NCBI GenBank assembly: GCA_900545225.1
Contig: UQXZ01000021.1
Location: 1-10,308 of the forward strand
Direction: 5' to 3'
DNA from: an uncultured Eubacteriales bacterium
GTDB taxonomy: Bacteria > Bacillota > Clostridia > Lachnospirales > Lachnospiraceae
DNA length: 10,308 nucleotides
Below are positions 1 through 6,376 of this stretch, one piece after another (position 1 is the first letter of the stretch; each line of letters starts with the position of its first letter). The position numbers were made by a program, and so were the translations under genes. Below the pieces are notes generated by a model. It ran no database searches and was not told where the DNA came from. It was given only the letters and a program-made list of their open reading frames with translations.

Positions 1-137
1 GTTCAAAAATTTATAACTTTTATATTCTATCACATCAAATGTATATGTGCTATTAATATTATTTCTTATTTAATAAAGAAAAGAGTCAGAAAGTTAATAA
101 TCTTGATAAAATGTATATTGTATTTATTTAGGTTATA

Positions 138-165
138 TTTGCAAATGGTTTTATCATGTTATATT
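138..165 (+). promoter_or_regulatory. candidate purF promoter (-35 / extended -10)
   Basis: TTTGCA at 138-143 could serve as a -35 element. It is followed after 16 nt by TATATT at 160-165, which is preceded by TG one base upstream (an extended -10, TGTTATATT). This would start transcription near 172 and leave an untranslated leader of about 80 nt before purF. The whole 1-250 stretch is very AT-rich, so chance matches are likely. I see no purine riboswitch aptamer or other structured leader in it. Confidence 0.3.
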
Positions 166-250
166 ATTTTATTGATTTTTATAAATGCTTTGTTGTAACA
201 GGTATTTAATACAGCCGAGTAAGCTTTTAAATTGAAAGGATCACAAATTA

Positions 251-1696
251 ATGAACGAGCATATGGACTTAGATGACATTTTTGATGAAAAACCACATGA
301 TAAATGTGGAATCTTTGGTGCTTATGATTTAGACGGAGATAATGTAGCACAGACCATATATTACGGATTATTCTCTCTTCAACACAGAGGACAGGAGAGC
401 AGTGGTATATCTGTAACAGATACTAACGGACCTTCAGGAGTGATCACATGTAACAAGGGCAAGGGTCTTGTTAATGAAGTGTTTGATCAGGAAAAGCTTG
501 ATAAAATGCATGGTAACCTCGGTGTAGGACATGTACGCTACTCTGAAGCCGGCAAGTCAGGTATCGAATTTGCTGAGCCTCTCGTTGTAAATTATTACAA
601 GGGTACACTTGCATTAACACACAACGGTAATATCGTTAATGCAAATGAGCTTAAAGAGAAGCTTTCATATGATGGTGCTATTTTCCAGAGCGGTTCTGAC
701 TCAGAAATCGTTGGATATCTTTTAGCACGTGAAAGAGTTAAGACAAATTCAGTTGAAGAAGCTCTTCTCAATGCATGTAAGCAGCTCAGAGGTGCATACT
801 CACTTGTAATTACAAGTCCAAGAAAGTTAATTGGTGTAAGAGATCCATTTGGTTTCAGACCACTTTGTATCGGAAAGAGAGATAATACATATTTCATTAC
901 TTCAGAAACATGTGCTCTTGATACAGTTGATGCAGAATTTGTAAGAGATGTTGAGCCTGGTGAAATCGTTATTATTGACAGCGAAGGTAATATCACATCT
1001 AATAAGGAATTAGCTGCACCAACACCTGCAAGATGTATTTTTGAAAACATTTACTTCTCAAGACCTGACAGTGTATTTGACGGAGTAGGTGTAAATGCTT
1101 CAAGAATTCAGGCTGGTAAGATTCTTGCAAGAAAGTTCCCTGTGGAAGCTGACGTTGTATTCGGTGTTCCGGAATCAGGAAACCCTGCAGGTCTTGGTTA
1201 TGCCATGGAATCAGGAATCCCATATATTAACGGATTCATCAAGAACAGCTACGTAGGAAGAACATTTATCAAGCCACGTCAGTCACAGAGAGAGACAGCT
1301 GTTAAGATTAAGCTTAATCCTATTAAGGAAGCTATCGAAGGTAAGAGAGTTGTTATCGTAGACGATTCAATCGTTCGTGGTACAACATCATTAAGAATTG
1401 TTAACATGCTTCGTGCAGCAGGTGCAAAGGAAGTTCATGTAAGAATCAGTTCACCACTTTTCATTCGTCCATGTTTCTTCGGTACTGATATTCCATCAGA
1501 AGAGCATCTTATTGCTACAGGAAGAAATGTTGAGCAGATTTGTGAATACATTAATGCAGACTCTTTAGGATTTTTAGATTTAGAAGATCTTGACGATGTA
1601 GTATTCGGACATAAAGGATATTGTGATGCGTGCTTCTCAGGTAACTACCCTGTAGAGCCACCAAAGGAATATCTTGAAAAGAAGAATAAGAAATAA
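251..1696 (+). CDS. purF: amidophosphoribosyltransferase (PurF), Fe-S cluster type
   Basis: This cytosolic enzyme catalyses the first committed step of de novo purine synthesis, in which glutamine and PRPP give 5-phosphoribosylamine. The 481-residue product is typical in length. Residues 1-18 look like a short propeptide, cleaved to expose Cys19 (KCGIFG) as the N-terminal nucleophile of the glutaminase domain (about 19-255). QHRGQESSG at 44-52 and THNGNIVN at 123-130 are glutaminase signatures. The phosphoribosyltransferase domain carries the PRPP loop VVIVDDSIVRGTTS at 367-380. Cys262, Cys408, Cys458 and Cys461 sit where the Bacillus subtilis enzyme binds its [4Fe-4S] cluster, so this is the oxygen-sensitive Fe-S class, in keeping with an anaerobe. 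The ATG has GAAAGGA (234-240) 10 nt upstream. No other purine gene is adjacent within the window, so it may be a stand-alone unit here. Nothing looks damaged. Confidence 0.97.
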   Translation: MNEHMDLDDIFDEKPHDKCGIFGAYDLDGDNVAQTIYYGLFSLQHRGQESSGISVTDTNGPSGVITCNKGKGLVNEVFDQEKLDKMHGNLGVGHVRYSEAGKSGIEFAEPLVVNYYKGTLALTHNGNIVNANELKEKLSYDGAIFQSGSDSEIVGYLLARERVKTNSVEEALLNACKQLRGAYSLVITSPRKLIGVRDPFGFRPLCIGKRDNTYFITSETCALDTVDAEFVRDVEPGEIVIIDSEGNITSNKELAAPTPARCIFENIYFSRPDSVFDGVGVNASRIQAGKILARKFPVEADVVFGVPESGNPAGLGYAMESGIPYINGFIKNSYVGRTFIKPRQSQRETAVKIKLNPIKEAIEGKRVVIVDDSIVRGTTSLRIVNMLRAAGAKEVHVRISSPLFIRPCFFGTDIPSEEHLIATGRNVEQICEYINADSLGFLDLEDLDDVVFGHKGYCDACFSGNYPVEPPKEYLEKKNKK

Positions 1697-1726
1697 TAAA
1701 TTGTTTTTATAAAACAAGAATTAATA

Positions 1727-1771
1727 TAATGGCTATAATTTTAAAATGGTATTTTAAAATTATAGCCATTA
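1727..1771 (+). terminator. AT-rich perfect hairpin downstream of purF
   Basis: A perfect 21-bp inverted repeat (1727-1747 and 1751-1771) with a 3-nt loop GGT starts 31 nt after the purF stop. It contains the core AATGGCTATAA and its complement TTATAGCCATT. A smaller hairpin, TTGTTTT-TAT-AAAACAA, lies just before it at 1701-1717. No U-tract follows the large stem, so it is not a textbook Rho-independent terminator. It could still stop or protect the purF transcript. Its right arm shares five bases (1767-1771) with the palindrome upstream of the next gene. Confidence 0.4.
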
Positions 1772-1790
1772 AGTATAATTATACTTAATG
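1767..1790. promoter_or_regulatory. perfect 24-bp palindrome, likely Fur/PerR-family operator
   Basis: Each half is CATTAAGTATAA and the second half is its exact reverse complement, with no spacer. The site lies 30 nt upstream of the start codon of a Fur/PerR-family gene. AT-rich dyads such as the PerR box (TTATAATnATTATAA) are the usual targets of this family, and autoregulation is common. A TATAAT hexamer (1774-1779) sits inside the palindrome and could be the -10 element, so a bound repressor would block the promoter. No good -35 element is visible. The link to this particular regulator is inference from position and symmetry. Confidence 0.55.
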
Positions 1791-1820
1791 TAATACAGAT
1801 ATATTAGAGGAGCTGTTAAT

Positions 1821-2254
1821 ATGGATAAAAATACAGTTTCAACGGATACATTAGAAGATGTAATAATCAGCAGACTTAAAGAAGCAGGATATAAAATTAC
1901 TCCACAGAGAAGGATTATAGTGCGTGAAATGATTGAACAGGCGGGATACCATTTTCATGCGAAATCCATATATCAGTGTGTTAAGAAAAAGAATCCGCTA
2001 ATTGGTACGGCTACTGTATTCAGAACGGTTAAAATCATTGAAGAATTAGGATTGTTTGATGATTTATTTAATAGCCTTACTAAGAAGAGTTCAAATAATA
2101 CGCTCATATGTACTGTGTGTGGGCGTTCTGAATATATTGATGACAATCTCTGCCTTATGAAATCAGTGATCAGGTATTTAAAGATTATTCATTTAAAGCC
2201 CAAAAAGTAAATCTTACTGTATTTGGAAAATGCAGGGATTGCAGAGATAATTAA
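1821..2254 (+). pseudogene. Fur/PerR-family transcriptional regulator, frameshifted near the 3' end
   Basis: The ATG at 1821 has AGAGGAG (1806-1812) 8 nt upstream. The uninterrupted frame runs to a stop at 2208-2210 (129 residues). Residues 13-80 form the family's winged-helix DNA-binding domain: LKEAGYKITPQRR, then a His-containing YHFHAKSIY, then GTATVFRTVKIIEELGL. The dimerisation domain begins with the zinc pair CTVC (97-100). The expected second CxxC is missing from this frame, but it appears in the -1 frame. From about 2144 to the stop at 2252-2254 that frame reads through FKDYSFKAQKVNLTVFGKC and a final CRDC, an ordinary Fur-family C-terminus. Splicing the frames at about 2147-2168 restores the normal spacing between the two CxxC motifs. 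The gene therefore seems to have lost one base, or to contain a sequencing error. The His-rich stretch usual just before the first CxxC is also replaced by KKSSNNT, and that linker is several residues short, so regulatory metal sensing may already be lost. A truncated protein retaining DNA binding remains possible. Confidence 0.75.
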
Positions 2255-2268
2255 AATATACTCATATA

Positions 2269-2318
2269 AAAAAGTCCGAATTTACCAGACACATGGTCTG
2301 AGTAGCTTCGGACTTTTT
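2269..2318. terminator. bidirectional, two-part hairpin terminator
   Basis: The outer stem pairs AAAAAGTCCGAA (2269-2280) with TTCGGACTTTTT (2307-2318). An inner helix pairs CAGAC (2286-2290) with GTCTG (2296-2300) around loop ACATG. The T-run on the plus strand and the complementary A-run on the left give a usable U-tract in both directions. The site lies between the convergent Fur-family gene and the LysR-type gene, so it probably ends both transcripts. Confidence 0.85.
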
Positions 2319-2395
2319 GTATTATATTGATTGGTCAAATATTTTTCTTGAAATCTTATGCTGGTGATAAATAATATTTTATAGTTTTAAAATCA

Positions 2396-3250
2396 TTAAT
2401 TACAGAAATAATCAAGCAACCATGTGTTTTTCTTTTGCTTTATAGTTGCATATGAAGGTAAATTCGGAATAGTTAAGTCTGTAATTTTAATTTCTTTCAG
2501 AAGTCCGTTTTCAAGTTCATTTTTTATAATTCCCTTAGGTAAAAAGGCATAATAAGTTCCATTTAAAAGAAAGTAAACAATTTCGCTTATTACGGACATA
2601 TTCATTTTAAAACGATAGTTTTTCGGAAATAAATCATCAATAAACTTAAAGCCCGGAGTCGATACAAATTTAGAATAAATAATGGGGAGTTTGATTAAAT
2701 TTTCAATGTCAATCTCTTCGATATGGACGAGATTTCTTGAACTTGAAACAAATATAATTTCTTCTTCTTTAAATGTTCTGTATGTTAATGATGTATCTAA
2801 AGGTTTAACATATGAAAATATAATATCGTAAATGTTATTGTTTAGTCCGCTGTATAACAATCTTGAGTGCTCCAGTCTGACATTTACGGACAATGATTTT
2901 TTTTGGTCATTCATTAACTGGAGAGTAGGTTTTCTCAAATGAGATTCATATATACACTTTGTCGAACCGATATTAACAGTATCTGTGTAAATATTTGTGG
3001 CATGTAAGTCGGCGTGAACTTTCTTCTCTAATTCTTCATATTTCAGAGCATAGTCTAAAAATATTACCCCATCCTTAGTAAGTGATATTGAATTACCGTT
3101 CTTATTAAATAAAGTTTTGCCCATTTCACTTTCTAATTCTTTAATTCGTTTAGTTACCGTGGGCTGTGTAACAAACAGAGAATATGCGGCTTTTACGTAA
3201 CTTTTCTCCTCCGATAATGTTATGAATGTTCTTATAATTTCCGAATTCAT
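2396..3250 (-). CDS. LysR-family transcriptional regulator
   Basis: This 284-residue protein has the LysR plan: an N-terminal winged helix-turn-helix (residues 1-62, with SYVKAAYSLFVTQPTVTKRI as the recognition region and LTKDG at the wing), a linker helix to about 85, and an effector-binding domain from about 90 to the end. The length is near the low end for the family (about 290-310). On its own strand the ATG is preceded by AAAGGAGT (plus-strand 3256-3263), 5 nt away. It is divergent from the nickel/peptide-type transporter cluster, the classic arrangement in which a LysR protein controls both itself and the neighbouring operon. The effector cannot be read from sequence; the transported compound or a metal complex is the natural guess. 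Bacterial nickel importers are more familiarly controlled by NikR, and none is seen here. Confidence 0.93.
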   Translation of the reverse strand: MNSEIIRTFITLSEEKSYVKAAYSLFVTQPTVTKRIKELESEMGKTLFNKNGNSISLTKDGVIFLDYALKYEELEKKVHADLHATNIYTDTVNIGSTKCIYESHLRKPTLQLMNDQKKSLSVNVRLEHSRLLYSGLNNNIYDIIFSYVKPLDTSLTYRTFKEEEIIFVSSSRNLVHIEEIDIENLIKLPIIYSKFVSTPGFKFIDDLFPKNYRFKMNMSVISEIVYFLLNGTYYAFLPKGIIKNELENGLLKEIKITDLTIPNLPSYATIKQKKNTWLLDYFCN

Positions 3251-3343
3251 TATTTACTCCTTTAATTTCATAGAAACAGTATATAGTAGGCATGAAAATG
3301 GAGCATCCCCCATATATGGATATTTGTACAAAAAATAAATATT

Positions 3344-3408
3344 AAATGAATAAAAATTATCACTTATGTCACTATGTACGTAATGTAAATGATATTTTTT
3401 ATTCATTT
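3344..3408. promoter_or_regulatory. 18-bp inverted repeat in the divergent regulator-transporter region
   Basis: AAATGAATAAAAATTATC (3344-3361) is mirrored by GATATTTTTTATTCATTT (3391-3408), with 17 of 18 positions complementary and a 29-nt spacer that contains TACGTA. The repeat lies roughly midway between the LysR start (3250) and the permease start (3547). LysR proteins usually bind as tetramers to paired sites spread over about 50-60 bp, and this element spans 65 bp, so it is a plausible operator. A separate small palindrome, CCATATATGG, lies at 3310-3319 nearer the regulator gene. High AT content makes some dyads expected by chance. Confidence 0.4.
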
Positions 3409-3431
3409 GTGTCCGAATATGGAAAAATATG

Positions 3432-3471
3432 AAAGAAATTATGATAATTCCAAACTTTTAATAATTTCTTT
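3432..3471. promoter_or_regulatory. 11-bp perfect dyad upstream of the transporter operon
   Basis: AAAGAAATTAT (3432-3442) and ATAATTTCTTT (3461-3471) are exact reverse complements separated by 18 nt. The right arm covers the place where a -35 element would lie for the TATAAT at 3489-3494. This could be a binding site that acts on the promoter of the transporter cluster. No T-run follows it, so it does not look like an attenuator. Confidence 0.3.
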
Positions 3472-3494
3472 TAAAAAAATATCTATTTTATAAT
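3466..3494 (+). promoter_or_regulatory. candidate transporter operon promoter
   Basis: A perfect -10 hexamer TATAAT lies at 3489-3494. At the standard 17-nt spacing the -35 position reads TTCTTT, a poor match, as expected for a promoter that depends on an activator such as a LysR protein. Transcription would start near 3501 and leave a leader of about 45 nt before the permease start codon. Confidence 0.35.
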
Positions 3495-3546
3495 TTCAGA
3501 AAATCACGAAAGGGAAGAAATGAATGAACTTTGAAGGGATAAACAA

Positions 3547-4650
3547 ATGAAAATAAGCACATACATCTTAAAAAGAGTTATCCAGATAATTCCGATGTTA
3601 ATTGCGGTAACTGTATTCGCATTTGCGCTTACCAATTTATCAGGAGGAGATCCTGCTGAAATAGCGGTAAGAAACACCGGCGCTCAGGTAACTCCGGAAA
3701 ATGTAGAAGCAATGAGAATAGAACTGGGTTTGGATAAACCTCTGATTGTTCAATATCTCCTTTGGTTAAAGGGTGCGTTTATGCTGGACTTTGGTAACTC
3801 ATATGTGAGTGGAAAGCCGGCACTTGAGGAGATAATGACAAGATTTCCAAATACATTATTTCTTGTATTAGTTGCAAGTATCATTGCCATAGGAGTGGCT
3901 ATTCCACTTGCACTTATTGCTGTAAGAAGACCAAACGGCATTGTGGATCACATTATCAGAGTAATAACAATTATTGGAGTTTCTATGCCGGAATTCTGGA
4001 TTGGACTCTTATTACTCTATCTTTTTAGCGTAAACCTTGGTGTTGCCCCTGTAATTGCGGGAAGTAATTATGCATATGTATGGCTGCCGGCCATAACCAT
4101 GAGTATAGGCTACTCATGCATTTACATACGAATGCTTCGTGCAAATCTTATTGAAGTATCAAATTCACTTTATATTAAGGCCGCAAGAGCAAAGGGTATG
4201 ACAAAGGGAACTGCACTTATAAGACATGGATTAAGAAATTCAATCTTACCTTGTCTTACATTGGTAGCAACAAACTTTGGTGGAATGATATCAGGAAGCT
4301 TTGCAGTTGAATCAATATTTACATGGAACGGTGTTGCGGGTTACGCAATAAACAGCGTTAAATCAAAGGACTTTGCGGTAATTCAATGCTATTTAATGAT
4401 TATTGCACTGGCATATATCATCATTAATCTGACGGTAGACATCATATATATGTTTGTTGATCCGAAGATAAGATTACAGAGAGATACAGGAAGAAAAGCC
4501 TGGAAGACCATGACATTCGCATCAGGTAAAAAGAAGAAAAATGTAACAGCTAAAAATCCATTTCCAAATGGAACGGGAGATGTAGGCATACCTGGAACTG
4601 CCGAAAATGTAGCAGGCGAAAATATGGGAGGTAAACATGAAAAAGAATAA
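3547..4650 (+). CDS. NikB/DppB-type ABC transporter permease
   Basis: This is one of the two membrane-spanning subunits of a peptide/nickel-class ABC importer. It opens with MKISTYILKRVIQIIPMLIA, a typical first helix of DppB/NikB/OppB permeases. Further hydrophobic helices lie at roughly 103-125, 137-162, 176-195, 236-258 and 278-303. The cytoplasmic coupling (EAA) loop is at about 211-235 (KAARAKGMTKG, then RHGLRNSILP), where it contacts an ATPase. The usual end of these proteins, DPKIRL, falls at 305-310. A further 57 residues of lysine-, glycine- and asparagine-rich hydrophilic tail follow, beyond the roughly 310 residues normal for NikB. The ATG has AAGGGA (3534-3539) 7 nt upstream. The end of the gene overlaps the start of the next by 14 nt, so the two are translationally coupled. 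NikB and DppB cannot be separated securely from sequence alone. Confidence 0.92.
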   Translation: MKISTYILKRVIQIIPMLIAVTVFAFALTNLSGGDPAEIAVRNTGAQVTPENVEAMRIELGLDKPLIVQYLLWLKGAFMLDFGNSYVSGKPALEEIMTRFPNTLFLVLVASIIAIGVAIPLALIAVRRPNGIVDHIIRVITIIGVSMPEFWIGLLLLYLFSVNLGVAPVIAGSNYAYVWLPAITMSIGYSCIYIRMLRANLIEVSNSLYIKAARAKGMTKGTALIRHGLRNSILPCLTLVATNFGGMISGSFAVESIFTWNGVAGYAINSVKSKDFAVIQCYLMIIALAYIIINLTVDIIYMFVDPKIRLQRDTGRKAWKTMTFASGKKKKNVTAKNPFPNGTGDVGIPGTAENVAGENMGGKHEKE

Positions 4651-6376
4651 TAACAGCCCATTGAAAATGGTCTTTCACAGATTTTTAAAAGACAAAGCTG
4701 CCGTAGTCGCAGGAATAGTATTTTTATCTATTGTATTTATAGGAATATTTGCCAATTTTCTTACATCTTATGATCCGAATGCAGCTGACGTAACCATAAG
4801 ACTTCAGTCGCCATCCATGGAACATATCCTGGGAACAGACAACATGGGGCGAGATATATTCTCAAGACTGATTATGGGTGCACAGACAACAGTTATCAGT
4901 GCCATAGTCGTAATATGCGGAATAATTCTTGTAGGTGTTCCTTTAGGACTTATTGCGGGATATTACGGTGGATTTATTGACAATTTAATAATGAGACTGG
5001 CTGACATCGTGTCTACATTTCCATCTTCACTCCTTGCGCTTGCAGTAGTTGCAATACTTGGACCTGGTTTGATGAATGTAATGATAGTATTGGTTGCTTT
5101 ATGGTGGGCTCCATTTGCAAGAATACTTCGAAGTGAAGTGCTTAAGATTAAAGGTAAAACCTACATATTGGCAGCGGAGGCAAGCGGATCATCAAGATGT
5201 AAGATAATAACAAAGCATGTTTTGAAGAATTCTCTTTCTCCAATGATTGTATATCTCACTCTCAGATTTGCGGCTGTAATTATGCATATTGCGGGGTTCT
5301 CATTTATCGGACTGGGAACACAACCACCGCAGGCTGACTGGGGAGTAATGTTAAGTGATGCAAGAAAATATATCGCCACAGCTCCAATGCTTTTAGTCTG
5401 GCCCGGTATTGCAATTATGATTACAATCTTCAGTCTTAACTTATTTGGAGAGGGACTGGACAATGCCTTAAAGTCAACATCCAGTTCAGGAAAGGTAAGT
5501 AAGAGAAAGCTGGATTTCTTTATTAAGTCAATGAAGAACATGGTTGTTCCTACAGATCAGTCAGATGAAGATGAGGACGACGATTATGTATTAGAAGTAA
5601 AAAATCTTTCTACATATTACTTTGTGGATCCTGATAACCCTGTGAAGTCCGTTAATAATGTTTCTATGAACATAAGACGTGGAAAGATAACGGCAATAAT
5701 AGGTGAAAGCGGAAGCGGAAAATCAACCATTGCCATGTCTGTTCTTAACCTGATTGATAATCCAGGTAAGGTTGTAAATGGTGAAATATTATTAGACGGA
5801 GTTGATTTACTTAAGCTGTCAGAAAAAGAGCAGAAAAATATTTATGGTAAAGAAATATCAGCAGTGTTCCAGGAACCTGTAAGTGCTCTTAATCCGGTAG
5901 TAAAAGTTAAAAAGCAAATGATGGAGTGCATTACTCTGCACAATAAAATTTCCCATGAGGAAGCTTATGAAAGATGTATTGATGCTTTAAAGAAAGTAAG
6001 AATGCGTAATCCTAAGGAAGTAATGGAAAAGTATCCATTTGAATTATCCGGAGGAATGTGTCAGAGAATAATGATTGCAATGGCCATTGTTTCAGATTCC
6101 AAGATTTTAATAGCTGATGAACCTACAAGTGGATTAGATCTTACAGTTCAGGCAGTTATCCTGGAAGAACTTAAAAAAATAAGAGATTCAGGAGTATCAA
6201 TACTTCTTATTACTCATGATTTAGGAATCGTAGCCCAGATGGCGGACTACGTATATGTAATTAGCAATGGTGAGGTAGAGGAATCAGGAAATGTATATGA
6301 CATATTTAATGCTCCTGAGGGAGATTATACAAAGGAACTGATTAATGCCACACATGAGAAACTGGAGGCGGTGTAA
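4637..6376 (+). CDS. NikC/DppC-type permease fused to an Opp/Nik-type ATPase
   Basis: One polypeptide joins two parts that are usually separate proteins. Residues 1-285 are the second permease: a first helix at about 20-42, an N-terminal IRLQSPSMEHILGTDNMGRD segment typical of DppC/NikC, and an EAA loop at about 179-201 (AAEASGSSRCKIITKHVLKN). A linker (about 286-317) rich in acid residues (DQSDEDEDDD) leads to the ATPase. That domain has Walker A GESGSGKST (356-364), Q-loop Gln412, signature LSGGM (470-474), Walker B ILIADEP (490-496), D-loop SGLD (498-501) and switch His527, all intact. It ends at 579 without the Cys-rich Opp/Dpp C-terminal domain seen in its partner ATPase. GGGAGG (4626-4631) lies 5 nt before the ATG, inside the previous gene. 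Its stop overlaps the next start codon by one base (TAATG). The fusion fixes a 1:1 ratio of permease to ATPase. Permease-ATPase fusions of this class occur in other Firmicutes, so it is uncommon but not unique. Confidence 0.93.
   Translation: MKKNNNSPLKMVFHRFLKDKAAVVAGIVFLSIVFIGIFANFLTSYDPNAADVTIRLQSPSMEHILGTDNMGRDIFSRLIMGAQTTVISAIVVICGIILVGVPLGLIAGYYGGFIDNLIMRLADIVSTFPSSLLALAVVAILGPGLMNVMIVLVALWWAPFARILRSEVLKIKGKTYILAAEASGSSRCKIITKHVLKNSLSPMIVYLTLRFAAVIMHIAGFSFIGLGTQPPQADWGVMLSDARKYIATAPMLLVWPGIAIMITIFSLNLFGEGLDNALKSTSSSGKVSKRKLDFFIKSMKNMVVPTDQSDEDEDDDYVLEVKNLSTYYFVDPDNPVKSVNNVSMNIRRGKITAIIGESGSGKSTIAMSVLNLIDNPGKVVNGEILLDGVDLLKLSEKEQKNIYGKEISAVFQEPVSALNPVVKVKKQMMECITLHNKISHEEAYERCIDALKKVRMRNPKEVMEKYPFELSGGMCQRIMIAMAIVSDSKILIADEPTSGLDLTVQAVILEELKKIRDSGVSILLITHDLGIVAQMADYVYVISNGEVEESGNVYDIFNAPEGDYTKELINATHEKLEAV

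Noticed and set aside
595..1050. 151-codon open frame on the minus strand inside purF
   Set aside because: It lies wholly antisense to a well-supported gene, shows no recognisable domain, and no ribosome site was seen. It is a shadow frame.
2144..2168. Programmed -1 ribosomal frameshift in the Fur-family gene
   Set aside because: No slippery heptamer or following stable hairpin or pseudoknot is apparent at the frame junction. A simple indel or sequencing error is more economical.
2269..2318. The branched hairpin between convergent genes as a riboswitch or T-box
   Set aside because: It sits downstream of one gene and downstream of the other on the opposite strand, has U-tracts in both directions and lacks conserved aptamer motifs. 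A bidirectional terminator explains it.
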